64,000 nucleotides of DNA from Chamaelirium japonicum. Its lineage: Eukaryota > Streptophyta > Magnoliopsida > Liliales > Melanthiaceae. The position numbers were made by a program, and so were the translations under genes. The stretch is taken from positions 31,472,851 through 31,536,850 of the forward strand of contig OX393557.1 in NCBI GenBank assembly GCA_947650365.1. Reading direction: 5' to 3'. Below, piece by piece: positions 20,260 to 33,289 of this stretch. Under the pieces are notes generated by a model. It was not told the origin of the DNA. It saw only the letters and a list, made by a program, of their open reading frames with translations, and did not search any database. Each line of letters opens with the position of its first letter. Position 1 is the first letter of the stretch.

Positions 20260-22895
20260 TGTTGAGATTAGTATGTCCTACATCGCAATTCCAGCAATAA
20301 CGACACTTGATTATGATCATATCACTGATACTCACACAGCATAATACATGAGATGCATAAATCCACTAGTCCATATTAGTATAGTCGAGGTGACTCAGGT
20401 ATGTAGATAAGATCCGTATATAGGACATGTGAGTCATTGTACACACTCATATAGGTTCACAGTCGGTTGCTAAACTTGGCACCTAGCTTACAAGATTGTA
20501 ATACTCTAACCTTTTTCGTAGGAGAGATGATCTATCTCGACCATCAGTATAAGATACAAAGTCATGTAGTATTGATGTAATCGGAATGTATCGAACGGAA
20601 TCAAGAGAGAAAATCGGCTTAACAACTGTTACTCAAGACCATAGGATCTCTATTGCTAGTTGACTAGAACTATAATCCTAAGATGTGTTGTGTGAACTCT
20701 TAGGGGTCGTTTGGTAGCTGTGTTTTTTGCCTGTGATTTTGAAAGCACATGAGCAAACAGTTTAGGGTTGTTTGGTTAATGGGATGTGACCTGTGTAAAT
20801 AAATGCACACTTGTTCAATTTATATAGTTTTTGCACATAAAACTGTGCAAATAAAGTTACACCAAAACACATGAAGCTTTAATTGCACGTATCACATGTG
20901 CAAACATATATATGCATATCATTTGCACAGCAGCCAAACAGGCCCTTAGTTATTAGGATGTATTGTAAACTCTTAATTTATCAGGATGTGCTGTGAACTC
21001 TTAGTTTATTGTTCACCACTTTGACTTGCCAAACAATACGGTCTATCATAGACCTAAATTTGGGGTAGATTGGGTGGTTTATATTAGGCTTTAGGGAACG
21101 CAGGCAATCCATAGGAATTCCATGTTCCTTTAAAGGAACTAGGTATCTCATAAAATGACTATCATCACTAAGGCTGGCCAGTCGTACTCGTACTAAGATG
21201 GTGATCACAAAGCTTTGAAAAGTCAGGACTCGAATGGGCAAACTAATCTGAGAGGGACAGTCAGTACTGATTTCAGTTAGTTTCATGGACACCAGATTGG
21301 AAGGGTTCAAGTGCAACATAGCAGGGTAAAGAGTACTCACATAATTACTAATAGCCTTAGAGTGAAGCAGTGCCTTAGTAGTAGTTGTAAACATTGTTCA
21401 CTGGTATGGCCTAGGCCATGGCACCAATGGGAGTCAAGGTTATCAGGGTTCCAAAGATTCCAACTCCTAGCCACCACTAAGAGTCAGCAAATCTAATTCA
21501 GTGCCGTTTGGGTTTACAGATAGTGTGTAACACTACGAAGACCGGTAAACCCAGGGGCAAGTGGATGAGGAGTTATAACTTAGGTTTGCTTAAGCGGTTC
21601 CTTTCTAGAGCCCTCGAACGAAGGAAACCTAGTTAGACTAGGGTTCCTCAGTAGGACCCACCTGGTGGGCCCCAGGTTCATGGAATGAAGATATAACATT
21701 GTTGTGTAGAAATTAATCATGCGTGATCTCTAGGGTTTCCTATGATCACTGAGTCTTGACTAAGTTAACTTTCCCTGAAAAAGTCATAAAGTGTCAAATA
21801 AGGGCTAAGTTGGACCTCGGACATTCTAGGAGTAGTCATTAGAGCCTAGTTAAATGGACTTTAATCCTAAAATATAGAAGGTTCCATAAATGACCTGGGA
21901 TAGAGTGTGACTCCATCTTCATCTCTGGTCGACATCCTGGTGGACTAAGGAGATAATAGCTAAATATAGGGGTATTATCGTAATTATCCAAGGTAAATGT
22001 TGATAGATAATTAATTATTAATAATTTTATATTATTGTTTATCTAATTGGACTAGGAGAAGCCATGGCACAAGTTAGGGTTTGACCGCAGTCAAATCGGG
22101 CTAACAAGTGTGCAAGCCTTTCTCGACTTAAGTGGGTGCTAGAACTTGTGGGTGCAGCTTGAGTGTTGTTGGTCGTCCTCTATGGGTGCTACTCATGAGA
22201 ATTTCGACCAATGAATAAACCCTAGCCAAAATCCTCATATTGTAACATCCATAGGAGGTTATAAGGGAAGAAATTCAAGGGATCTCTATCACTTCATAAT
22301 AGGAAAACCCTATCTAGGGATTTTGACATAAAACAAACCCTAACCGCCCGTTTTGGCCCCAATCCAAAGCCAAAACCATGCCCCCTCTCTCCTTGAGAGG
22401 GTCATCCAAAAGAGAAAAGAAGGAAAGAAAGAGAAATAAAAAGAGAGAATAAAGAAAGATCTTCCTCCCCTTTAGCCTTCCACACAATATATCCATTCGT
22501 CATCATCGAGCGTTCTTCGTGAGGATCTAGGAGAAGGAGAAGACTCCCACAAGTCTATCATCGCGACTCGTGTGCATGGGATAGGTGTTGAATCAAGACG
22601 GTAGCGAGATCTCAACTTCATCTTTAACCTTCGTCTTCATCAGATCTATAACCTTAGGAATCTATAAGTCCTAAGAGGTAAACTTCTAATAATCCATAGA
22701 TGATGGTAGCCATTTAAATTAATTTTTTTAAGATCATGATAATTCATAATTAACTATTATCTAGCTATGGTGTGAGTTTGGTTTTGATCCGACGTGAAAA
22801 TTTTCGCATCCTGACTTTTCGCTGGATAGTCATAACCCTAATTCATACATCTTTTGGGTGGCGCAACATGTTTTCGCCGTGCGCTCGGGCCAACA
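20260..22895 (+). mobile_element. Solo LTR, family L1 (2.6 kb), target duplication TCGTG
   Basis: Begins TGTTGAGATT and ends GGGCCAACA, so the termini are TGTTG...CAACA. TCGTG stands immediately before (20255-20259) and after (22896-22900). A diverged copy of nearly the whole sequence lies at 51546-53902. No internal region is attached, so this is a solo LTR left by recombination. A MITE-like insert (about 20699-20949; GGTCGTTTGG.../...CCAAACAGGCCC) is present in this copy and absent from the other. Orientation is provisional. Confidence 0.85.
20699..20949. mobile_element. hAT-like MITE inside solo LTR L1
   Basis: Inverted ends TTAGGGGTCGTTTGGTAGCTG-like and CAGCAGCCAAACAGGCCCTTA-like. The segment is missing from the aligned position (about 51975) of the second L1 copy, which acts as an empty-site comparison. 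Confidence 0.65.
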
Positions 22896-23429
22896 TCGTG
22901 AGCTCGATCTTCCATGATGTTGGTTGTTGACCTGCTCCCTCCCATGGTTGATTCCCCACGGCTTCCTGCTCCAACAGGTCGCTAGTCATCCCCAGGGGAG
23001 TTTCCCCCAGCCTTGGTGCTCGCCGTGCTGAGAAGGAGGTGCCTTGGCTACACCCTTCTCCCGGACTTTGTTACTCCCCGAGGGAAGGTGCTCACTTGCA
23101 CCTCCTCGAGTCCTGGCTCCTCGATCCACCTCTCCATGGCACCTCGAGGGGAGGGGGTGAGGTATGACCTATGTATCTCCTCGTGCTCTCGATCTCTGTG
23201 TCGACTCCTCTAGGGTTTTTCCTTCGTCGCACTAGCCATTACACCCAACATATGCAGATCTAAGGACACCCTCCTCTTTTATAAAGGCTACAATCGAGTT
23301 GCTTGGATTGCACTCCAAGCAATCAATTACTTTTCTTGTGCATCAAGTAACAAGGAGTGGGTGCCCAACAGCTTTAATGGGCCAAACTCATAGGTTGCAC
23401 CCCTACCAATCGAGTGACTGTACTCATGG

Positions 23430-23600
23430 GCTCTGATACCATTATTGCATATCCTCTTGCCCCAAAACTCGGGAGCGTAAGGGGAGGTCTATAAAGGCTA
23501 TATAAGGATACCATCGCCCAACTTCTAGCCAATGTGGGACAAACCCAACAATCCCCACCTCACATGAGGCTAAAGTTGAACACTCGCCAACTACCCTCTC
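23430..23600 (-). mobile_element. TRIM-like LTR end with tRNA-Met primer-binding site
   Basis: On the minus strand TGGTATCAGAGC, the classic initiator-tRNA-Met primer-binding site, occupies 23441-23430. Just before it is LTR-type sequence ending GATATGCA with a TATA-like CTTATATAGCC and GTTTGTCCCACATTGGC. The same block recurs at 54895-55020. 22901-23429 shows no recognised gene. Confidence 0.65.
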
Positions 23601-23705
23601 ATGCGCAAAGACCATGGGAGGAAGCACTCCTTGGTCACAACCTGACCACATTCCGGCTCGACTAAGTCTAACTAGGTATAAATGCATAACACACTCTGAT
23701 AGCAT

Positions 23706-23848
23706 TGTTGCGGAAGCGAGCGATCAACTAGACCGATTCACGTTCGAGAACCAAGACATCAATCACAGAAATAAAGGAAAAATCAATCACATATTACACA
23801 AGATTTAAGATAGCTCATCCCAATTTGGGCTATGTCCACCATCGTCAG
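23706..23848 (-). mobile_element. LTR remnant split by the nested cluster
   Basis: On the minus strand CCGCAACA is followed by TGCTATCAGAG (23704-23694), a one-mismatch tRNA-Met primer-binding site. This suggests that 23706 onward is the end of a copia-type LTR, with the cluster 23849-50862 inserted in it and its continuation after 50867. Confidence 0.5.
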
Positions 23849-24992
23849 TGTTTGAATTAATGAGGTATACAGCTCGTAAAAACCAATAGTTTAGCTATAT
23901 ATGGTTGATAGCTTAGGATTGCATCTTGGTACGTACCATAGTACGTGTTCTGATTACAGAATCGAGAGCCATGGCTATATAGTAATCCACATGAGTGGGA
24001 GACTCAATAGACTGGTCTCATGTAACCTAAATTCGTTTGCAACTTTGATTAGGGTTGGTTATCCTATTAGGATAAGCTATTGGGATAATAGAGCATGGAT
24101 GTTTCCACCATGGTCATTACTAGGCACAGTGTCAATGGCTGAACGAAACCAACATGATACACAGATTGTGAGCAGATACCGGTACTAAGTTGTGTTTCTG
24201 CTTAGGATAAAATGGTCATAAACATTGAGGAACCATGACTAATAGGCTAACCAGTTGTGTGGTGCTTTGGAGCACAAATGTGTGAGGATTCAGTTACGTG
24301 ACCCAAAACCACGGTGTGTTGGGTTACTCGGCTGGTGTTGCATCAGCATGCAACTACTGTAGGTCATACATACCCCTAACGGGATATGTGTTCCGTGGTC
24401 TGACTTACGTCGTATTAAACCCAAGCCTGGTGGTCATCGGTTGGACTATTGATCGGATCTGGTTACTCGGTAGGATAATCTGAGGTACGACGTACGTGGT
24501 CAACCTGGAAGGAACTGAGTCATATGAGCACTCGAGTCTGATGGTATTCTCTATAATTCGAGTCGCATCATGTCACCAAGTAGAGGGACAATATCTTTAC
24601 CACTACTAAGCAGAGAGCTGGGGTATACGGGAGAACATAATAAGTCCGAGAGAATTAAATTACAATCTACGTCATACTCTATGTGGCTACGCAGGTTAAC
24701 TCGGACTCAAAGGATCGATGGTACACTCGGATAGAGTGTCGATCGAGTCCAAGTTTGAAGCCATGAACCCTGGCCCCTGAAGGTTCCACCTTATCCATAT
24801 AATGTACAGTCCTTGAACCATCTTCTTGAAACACAGGACACAATTAGAGGAAGCATAGAGTCCAACCCTACGCTCCGTGTGTGCGTCACACTAGTGCACA
24901 GTAGATGTGTAACTTCGTGTGTGTGACCCTAAAGTAGTACAGAGACACACGTAGTCATCCATTACCATAAGTGAACTTCGCAACACGGGTAC
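23849..24992 (+). mobile_element. Outer solo LTR, family L2, segment 1 of 3
   Basis: Outermost layer of the nested cluster. It begins TGTTTGAATTAATGAGG directly after GTCAG (23844-23848). The same GTCAG follows the far end at 50863-50867. The sequence matches, in opposite orientation, the intact L2 copy at 38308-40635 from its GAATTGG end inward, and stops exactly at the GGTAC target of gypsy element 1. Summed over its three segments, less duplicated targets, the LTR is about 2.24 kb against 2.33 kb for the intact copy. Confidence 0.88.
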
Positions 24993-25215
24993 TGTGGGGG
25001 GTTTTTCTATAATTGGGCGATTCAGTTGGCAAGCACAATATAACAAACCAAAGAACAAAGTGAACCTGGTTTATGTGGAAAAATCCTTCGTAACGTCGAA
25101 GGAAAAAAACCACGAGGTGGGGCAAGAATGAACTAGTAAACCAAACAAGTTCCAAGCTCTCACCCTGACCCGATTACATCTTGAAAGGACCGGCCTCCCA
25201 ATTGCTGACCTCTCG

Positions 25216-25289
<74 letters not shown>

Positions 25290-26035
25290 AGCTTCGAAAA
25301 CTCCGGAAAGAATTGGGCTGCACCTCCTCTTCCAGAATCCGGATCCTTTCTCTGAAGAGGTAGGTCCCCTTTTATAGTTGCCTGCGATAACTGTTTGAGT
25401 GCTCCGGGCAGAGCGGGAATGCTGTCGTGCTCCCGTGATCTACACGACTGCTTTGTGAGTAGGCGACATGTTGCCTAACAAGCACTCGGTAGTCATAACC
25501 GGGGGTGTTACTTGCTATACTAGTTGATCGAGAATCTCGGGGCACGGGCTGTCTTCCAGTAATCGTCGCTCAACCGAGATTCTCAGAGATAATTATTGGA
25601 TGATCTGGATGTGAGGTCTTCATGTGAAATCATCATGTGAACATCAGAATTGTGCGGAGAAAGCAAACCTTCCCTCTGATTCACTTGTGCTTTGATCTGT
25701 AAAGCCTTACAGGTTGACCGACGGGACTCCTGCTGCAAGGTCCGGAGCCATGAATTATGCGTCGTGATGAAACGCACGGTCGACTACAGCGAGACGTGCG
25801 ATCGATCGGGCGCACGGGTGACTGTGGGCGCAGTCGGGAGCAACGTGCAGCCGACCATAGTGAGATGCGCAGCCAAGCGGGCGTGTGGCCGAATGTGAGG
25901 GTGCAATCGAGCGAAACGCATGACCGACCGCAGCGAGTCGTGTGGCCGGTCGGGGCGAGGTACACGATCGAGCTGGGTGAGGTGCACAACCGGCTCTTGG
26001 ATGCTTCTCCTTCTTCATTTGTTAAGGTACACACA
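24993..26035 (-). mobile_element. Gypsy element 1, 3' LTR
   Basis: Element 1 runs on the minus strand (24993-34931, target duplication GGTAC at 24988-24992 and 34932-34936). This is its downstream LTR, 1,043 bp, with minus-strand start TGTGTGTACCTTAAC. A TATA box (CTATAAAAGGGGAC) lies near 25377-25366, a U5 hairpin CCTTCGACGTTACGAAGG near 25085-25102, and a (CT)n tract at 25219-25280 is longer than in the other LTR. Confidence 0.88.
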
Positions 26036-26047
26036 ATACCCCCTCCT
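26036..26047 (-). promoter_or_regulatory. Polypurine tract of gypsy element 1
   Basis: Minus-strand AGGAGGGGGTAT directly precedes the 3' LTR. This is where plus-strand DNA synthesis is primed. The identical 12-mer precedes the 3' LTR of element 2 (49269-49280). Confidence 0.85.
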
Positions 26048-26390
26048 GGTCGGTTGGTAGCTTCTTTGATCCGACTGGCCGGGACTAGCTCGTGTCTTGT
26101 ATTATGGAAGGACTCAAGTTATCTATCTTCAAAATTTCATTGTAAACGGTTTCCCAACCTACCAACTCTAAGCACTTGACAATTTCTTCTCTTGCACGCG
26201 CGACACCTTAACCAACCATTACACTCGATATTGAGTCTTGCAACCAGTCGATCATTAGTGAATTTTAATCTTTTGAGTATTTTTTATCGGCCAGTCATAC
26301 TTCTTGTTGAGTCTGTCGATTAGTCCTTTTTGCTGGGTCTTTACTCTTACCAAGGGGTAGAACTCATTTTGGAGTATTACATACCCAGTC
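26048..26390 (-). repeat. Element 1 internal tandem repeats, left part
   Basis: Degenerate ~95-bp units with TGAGTCTGTCGA, ACCAGTCGATC and GTCTTTACT motifs. They continue at 30377-31080 on the far side of the two nested LTRs. Non-coding. Confidence 0.65.
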
Positions 26391-26670
26391 TGTAACATCC
26401 GCCCCAAACACACAAGATTTTGTCCGCTTTGTCCGTGCCCGCACGAGAACTTCCCAGGGTGGTTACCCATTCTAGTACTACTCTAGTCCGAGCATGCTTA
26501 ACTATGGAGTTCTTTCGAAATCCGTAGCGATGCACGATTTTAAAACGCGTCTTCTATGTTTAGGAGGGGAAATTATATAAGTAGCTCAGGATCTCCTTAT
26601 CTCCAAGCGATGTGGAGCTAACTCATGGCCTTGTACACCTCACCTCATCCATCTTGGCATCACAGCCTCA
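26391..26670 (-). mobile_element. Cassandra-like TRIM LTR containing 5S rRNA-derived sequence
   Basis: On the minus strand the segment near 26540-26425 reads GAACTCCATAGTTAAGCATG, then CTCGGACTAGAGTAGTACTA, GAATGGGTAACC and CTGGGAAGTTCTCG, closely following the 3' two thirds of plant 5S rRNA including its internal pol III control region. It ends GGGGCGGATGTTACA. Cassandra TRIMs are defined by a 5S-derived segment in the LTR. Only one LTR is present. It is not a functional 5S gene, since the 5' portion is badly diverged. Confidence 0.7.
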
Positions 26671-26835
26671 GGAGTCTTGGCTCTTGGCCTATTGGATCTT
26701 GGTCATCACACAGTCGGTTTTGAAAACTTACCCCTGCTCCGCAAGTGGGGAAAATAGCTCTCAGAAGAGACTTTTGCTTGACCCAACTCGTGGGGGGTCA
26801 AGTGCTCCTGGAGGATACTTTTGTGTTTCACCTTT

Positions 26836-29800
26836 TGTAACACCTGAGGTGTTAAATTTGAGAATAATAAAAATCCTCCCAGGGCTCTTTTCGTCTTTTT
26901 ACCGTCAGACTTTCTTGTTGGGTTTTTTCTAGAATAATGGGTCGTAAACCCATGAGATGTTTTGCGTTCACTTTTTATATATTTTCTAGCACGTCGTATT
27001 GGTGTGTCCTGTGCAAGGATCGGGTGTATGCGCATCTTGTTTCGGCAGCCCGGTAGTTAAAACCCTAGAATTTCGATAATCAGCCCACTGTCGGTATTGT
27101 TTGGTTTACCACAGGAGATTGGGTGATCAGATCATAGCAAGGCTGGATACGTTGGGTGAGGCTCTGAAAGAGCTTTTCAACGAGCCTGATCGAGGGTCGA
27201 TCCGACACCCGGACAATAAGTTATTGCTATTTTAAAGTTCAGAGTATTTCCCTTATTGTGGGAGATCTACAAGTCAGAAAAATATATACCAAGCGCAGTT
27301 GTATTCACGTCGATGAGAGCTTTCCAACGAGTCCTTCCGTGCCCACTTCTGACCTACGATTTGTAACTTACGGCTGGTTATTCTTTTCAGCCAGGTAAGT
27401 AGACGGATTGCATCCGGGTTCCAACCGAACCTAGTTCATGGCCCGGGATTGAGCCCGACCAGCCATAGGACCTTTCTTTCAACCTTTTGGCTGGGTTTAG
27501 ACCCCCTTGATCGCCCTCTCCGGTATTTAAAATTCAAAATTCGGATGAGGATAACTGTGAAGATTTGGAACATTAAACTGAACATTTTCCTTCCATAACC
27601 ACCACCCTCTTTGTTAGGAACGTCTTAACCAACCTGATCCCCAGCCGTACTTACCATAACAGCTCCCCTCCCCTTCCTTTTTACGTGAACCGAAGAGAGG
27701 GAGAGAGAGAGAGAGAGAGAGGACGGAGCGGAGTAGAGAGAGAGAGAAGACAGAGATCGAGGGAGAAGAGAGAGGAGCACTCACAGCCCCTCCGAGTACC
27801 TTCCCCAACCCCGGCGGACCACCACAGGTCAGCTCTCCCTATCTCCTCTCCTCCTCCACCCGAACCTGACCCAAAACCCGCGACCCCTTCCTCCTCCCTT
27901 CCCTCGATGCATTTGCCCGTCGTGGCCGTCTTCTAAGCGATTCGATCGTCCCAGAGACTTCCGGCAATCTCGACGGCGACACCATCTACACACACCACCG
28001 CATCCTTCACCACCCCTCCTCCTTCCTTGCCACCACCAAACCCGGATGGGGACCACACCCCAGCCGTCTCTAATGCCCCCCTGGCCTCTTCACTCGCGGG
28101 AGGTGCAGATCCATGAACCTCTCCAGCCGCTCAAGGTCGGGAAATGGGTGCCATGGCCATGGGTTCCCAAAGAACCTCTTTCCTCTGTTTTCTGATCGTT
28201 GGAGAAGAAAGGGACATGGATGGTATTTTTTGGATTGTTATTTAGTTGGGTTATTTGAACCCAAACCCAGTAATAACTTAAACTAGACCCGACCCGGCTT
28301 ATGCACTGCAGACCCGACCCAGCTTATGCACTGTAGACCCGAACTATCAACCGTAGACCCGACCCGATCACCCAGACCCAACCCGACGCTCTGCTAACCC
28401 GGCCCAGTACAGTGAACCGGCCTGGTTCACTTAAACCAAACCCTTGAACCGGCCAGAAACTGGTTCAGCCGCCATTTCTCCGTCCGATCTCGGAATCGAA
28501 CGAAACCAGCGGTGTTTCGACCGGATCGAAGAGACCCACTTGTTGAACTAGAATTGGTACAGTAATTTTACTATCTAGGATCCCTTTTTATCCATGGGCC
28601 CGATCTAGTCGGCGCACCGTGGTTTGACCGCCAATTATCCGTCCGATCTCGGAATTGGACGAAACCAGTGGCATCGTGCTCAGATCATTGATGCCGATGT
28701 ATGAAACCTATTTTAGGACCCTAGAGCCCCCTTTGCCCTATTGAACCGATCGTAGGCCGGTTTTCACCGGTTCGACCCTAAAACCTCCGACCGAAGTCGG
28801 ACTCGAGCGAGACCGGATCCCATGGGTCCCTCATCCCTAAAACAACCGTTTTAGAACCCTAGTTTGAGTAATTTATAGATGTGACAACTTATACATTTTA
28901 AACCATGATGATCAGTTTCTCCTTCGACGGTACACCGGACCGATAGGCGTGAGGAACGTGGACTACCGAGCTATTCTCCAGGTGAACATGATTAATTCTA
29001 TTCTAGTTAGAGTAGATTGTAGTTGTATCTATAAAATAATAAATAAAACCGTATGCGGCATAGTATGTCCAATGCATGCAGGCGGGAAACCGGTACTGCA
29101 TGTGGGAGGTGGGCATACTATCCCTTACCTCTGAATTATCATACGTGTAACATTTTGATAGCTGTAACGGTGATTGACTCAACCTAGATTCACACTAGGA
29201 TGCATGCAAACAGGTAGATACTTATATTGATTATTTATTAATATTCTATTGAATGACTGTGTTTGGTGACCATGGGTCGCATGGTGCAGTCCAGTTGCTA
29301 TTGAGCAACAAAGACTGGTGGTCTCAGTGGAGAGACTGGTGGTCTCAGTAGAGAGACCGGTTGTTGTACTTCCTCAGTCGAGGTTCTCTTCCCAGAGGGA
29401 AGACTCACTACTCACGGGCATGGGTAGGGGACCCGAGTGCACAGGATGGGAGGTGAACCACCGCCTGTGCATAATCCGAATCAAGTAGGTAGGGTCACAG
29501 GGTTGGGCAGGCGGTAAAGCCCCTAGTGGCCTAGTAGTCTACCCCTGGGTAATGACCCCTAAAAGCAAGGTGGGTGGGAGTGCCCCGTGGTGAAAGACCA
29601 AGCCCCCTTATGGCCATATGGGTATTTCTGGCTCTCCAGGTACACTTGGACCCAGGTTCTGTTGGCAGACCCAGTTAGAAAACTGCCGGTTCACTTTAGG
29701 AGTAGGTAGAACTAACCTTCGGTGATTAGTTGTATACTTTTAATCTGGATGCTTATTTGTCTTACATTTACTAGTTGTAGTTGTACCATAGTCAAACTGT

Positions 29801-30371
29801 CATATTAGCTAGCTGAACTATCTTATTTACAATATATGTATGTTTATGTTATCGCCCTCGTAGACTTCTAGAAGGGCAGGGTATGACTATGGTTTACCCT
29901 AGCTAGTTTAGGGTTAACGGTTCACTGAGTTTACCTAGTAAACTCACCCCGTTGTTGCACACTCTTTTCAGGTACCATAGATCCTTCTCAGGCGCTTCCT
30001 AGAGGAGCTTGATTAGCTATCGAGGGAAGACATTAGAGGTGTTAACTAGTTTTATTCTTTTCAGTTGATTATGTAATAACTGTAGAACCATGTTCTAGAT
30101 GCTCTGAATAATGCCAGAACCAGTAATATTTCTTTGGTAAGCTTCTCCTCAAAGCTTCATGCCCGGTAGGCCTTTCCTCAAGGCCAAGTTACTGGTAGGC
30201 TTCTCCTCAAAGCCGTCCCTCATCAGCTAGTAAGTAGTTAATGATAAATTAGTAATAAATAACTAAATAATATAATCAACCTCGCAACCTTATAACCTTG
30301 ACTTACCCTTAAAACCCCATCACCCCCGGGTTTGACTGGTGTACCCTTGTAGTCAGATCCGGGGCGTGACA
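26836..30371 (+). mobile_element. Solo LTR (3.5 kb), chromovirus-like, target duplication CCTTT
   Basis: Starts TGTAACACCTGAGG and ends CCGGGGCGTGACA, flanked by CCTTT at 26831-26835 and 30372-30376. Host-element sequence on either side (CTTGACCCAACTCRTGGGGGGTCAAGTGCTCC at 26778 and 31179) confirms it is an insertion. The TGTAACAC...GGGGCGTGACA ends and the large size resemble LTRs of the Tekay group of plant chromoviruses. Inside, 27690-27780 is GA-rich and 28270-28400 has repeated GACCCGACCC motifs. No coding region is supported. Confidence 0.82.
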
Positions 30372-30376
30372 CCTTT

Positions 30377-31080
30377 CATGTATCTTCATTGATCGGTCGT
30401 ACTCCTTATTGAGTCTTTCGACCAATTAGTCTTTACTATGAACTAGACTTGAGTGTTTCACCTTTCGCACATCGTCACTGATCGGTCGTACTCCTTATTG
30501 AGTCTTTCGACCAGCCAGTCTTTGCAGTGGATTCATCTTTAGTGTTACACCTTTCGCGCATCTCCACTGATCGATCATACTCCTTTATGAGTTTTTCGAC
30601 CAGTCAGTCTTTACTGCGGATTGGTCTTTAGTGTTTCACCTTTCACGGATCTTCACTAACCGATCGTGCTCCTTGTTGAGTTTTTCGACCAGCTAGTCTT
30701 TATTGTGGATTGCTCTTTAGTGTTTCACCTTTTGCGTATCTTTACTGACGGTCATACTCTTTGTTGAGTCTTTCGACCAGTCAGTCTTTATTGCAGATTG
30801 GTCTTTACACGATAAGGAGTATTTCACCCTAGGCATTTTCACCAACCGGTCGTGCTCTTTTTTGAGTCTTTCAGCCTGTTGGTCGTTACTGCCATTGATC
30901 TTTGCTCCTGCCAAGCGATAGAACCCATTTTAGGATGTTATATATCATCCGGACTTTACACCTGTCGGTCATACTCCCTCTTGAGTCTGTTGACCAGTTA
31001 GTGTTTAAGATTTACCCCCATTCCACGATGGGAAAAAGTACCGACCGATCATACTCAATATTGAGTCTTTTGCCCAACTG
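30377..31080 (-). repeat. Element 1 internal tandem repeats, ~95 bp, 6-7 copies
   Basis: Units carry TCACTGATCGGTCGTACTCC, TTATTGAGTCTTTCGACCA and GTCTTTACT. They lie downstream of gag in the position where an autonomous element would carry pol. 31081-31430 holds further non-coding element sequence with two GACCCAACTCATGGGG-type motifs. Confidence 0.8.
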
Positions 31081-31436
31081 ACTCTTTAACTTCAGCCGGC
31101 TAGGTCTTCTTGGGGGAGGTTTTGGCTTGGCCCAACTTGTGAGGGGTCAAGGGCTTCAAAAGGAGGCTTCTGGCTTGACCCAACTCATGGGGGGTCAAGT
31201 GCTCCCGGATGAGGCTTTTGGCCTGATAATGGATGATTCTGGCCAGGCCAGGGTAGGTCTTCCCGATCCTTCGCCACCCCCAGCCAACTCATATTGCTAG
31301 GGGGCTTCCTTGTAGAAGGTCTTGGACAATGAATTTTTACATAGAGTCTTCATTAATAAATTAAGAATTTGAAATGTTCCATTAAAAGCTTCTAACCATT
31401 ACATTCTTAGGCTTGGGAGACTACAAGCAGTAGTGA

Positions 31437-33258
31437 TCAGTTGGCGAAGAGGGTGCCTTCTTGTACCTCATTGACAGGCTCATGGATCGTGCGTCGGGGA
31501 TAGTTAATGAACTGGCCAAAGTAGCATGCTTCAATAAAATCATCGATGTGATTCTGTAATGCTCGACACTGCAATGTGGTATGTCCGTGCTCTATGTGAT
31601 TATCACAATAGCGAGATAGGTCTCGTGCCCCCCTCTCTGCTGGGTGCATCAACGGTGCCCTACGAAAGTATGGCTCTTCCTTGATGATCTCGAAGACCTC
31701 ATCCATTGGCATGTTCAGCACTGTGAAGTCCTAGTTCCATGGAGTGCAGGGTGTCTTGTCATGATCATCCCACTTTTAGCACTTTACGTCGTGCTGCATC
31801 GACTCACCTGACTGATTTTCCACATTCCTTATAGCTGCTGGTCGATTGAAGGCGAATTGTTGGTTACCTATGTTTTTAGTCTTCTGCTTTTGTTCGGCAT
31901 CTTCGATCTTAATGTACTTCTTAACCCTCCTGAACAACTCATCGACCGTCATGGGCGATTATTTGATGAGTGATGCATTGACCGATTGATTAGGTTGGAC
32001 CGAATTCTTGAAAGCCACTACCACCATGAGGTCTTATCCATCAGTATCTCCCAAGCTCAAGTATTCAGCCCTGAACCAATGGTATAATTGCTTCAGTGAC
32101 CCCTTGTGGGTCATGCTCATCCTGAAGAGGGATTCCAGGGTCTTCAGCTCCCGTCGGTTGCAATGATAGTGATCGATGAACCACGTGCTCAGCTCCTTGA
32201 AAGAGGAAATTGATGAAGGTCTGAGCTTGTGGAACCACTCAAGTGGTGTTCCCGACAAACTGTTAGTGAAAGTGCGGCAAAGGATATAATCTTCTTCATG
32301 GGGGACCAGGGCATCCCAGAAAGTAAGCATGTGATCAATGGGGTCCTTAGTCCCCTCAAACTCCGATAGGTGGGGTGGATTGCAGACTTACGGGAATGAC
32401 ATCTTAAGAAGGTCTGCGACAATTGGTGATCGATCAGCCCCCCTAATTGTAACCTCCTCTAGGCGATCTGGGATGTGAGGCCTCAAGCGATCTTGCACTC
32501 GCTCAGTGTGACCTCCTCGGCGGTCTTGAACTGATCTGTTGAGCCGGTCTTGCACATTTCCTCTATAGGTATCCTGCACCGATCACAAGCTGGCGAGTAA
32601 TGAGTGATAATTCTCGTGGGGTCGATGGCGACGTTTCCTCCATGTGATAGGACCCGAGACTCGATTTAGTCGGATCTCGAGTGGTGATGATGCAAAATAG
32701 TGGGCCGACCTCCTCACGACCCCAGTCGAGTCCAGACACTTGGCCAATCAGGAGTTTCTTGACGGCCCTAGTTATATCCAGTCGGTACTGAGGTACGGGT
32801 AGGCTGGGCTGAATCTGTTTAGCGTTGACCCCTGCTGGTCTTGGCGGGTTGGCTATTGGTAGCTCATCGACCAACCTGTCTTACTGAATATGCGGTGCTT
32901 GATGCGCGGGGCCGTTGGTAACTGGGTTGCTTTGGTCCCTAACGGACGCGACATGGATGATGCTACGAAGTTCATTATGGTCATATTGAATCATTTGTAA
33001 CTGAGCCGCTATTGCTTGTTGTGAAGCCATCATTGTCATAAGGAAGGCCTCAGATAGACCCCTTGCTTGAGTTGCCAAGACCCCTACCGGATTTTGGCTT
33101 GACTCCCCAACCCCCAGTGCAGGATTCACTAGCGGGGCGGTGGGCTCTGAGTTTGGGGGCGACTGAACTGGGTGTCCGACATTGCTGGCCTCCTTGGGTG
33201 CATCAATATTGGATTGAAGATGTGAGGTCGATCGAGTATGATATGGTCTGTCAGCCAT
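31437..33258 (-). pseudogene. Gypsy gag of element 1, broken
   Basis: Encoded the capsid/nucleocapsid polyprotein of element 1. It starts MADRPYHTRSTSHL at 33258, aligned with MAGGPYRTRSMSQL of element 2 (37204), and shares NPxLGVGESSQ and GLSEAFLxTMM. The retrotransposon gag core follows, with TPLEWFHKLRPSSISSFKEL and a MSMTHKGSLKQLYHWFRAEY segment (32330-32034). The C-terminal part (31721-31437) has the zinc-knuckle-like RYCDNHIEHGHTTLQC, a C-x2-H-x4-H-x4-C pattern with one spacing change, typical of Tat-lineage gag. At least four stops or frameshifts split it. No protease or pol follows. Confidence 0.85.
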
Positions 33259-33289
33259 TGTTCTTCAACTGTATGGTTGTAGTGATGAT

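Noticed and set aside
26425-26540. A functional 5S rRNA gene
   Set aside because: The 5' third is too diverged, there is no array, and it lies inside LTR-type sequence, as expected for Cassandra.
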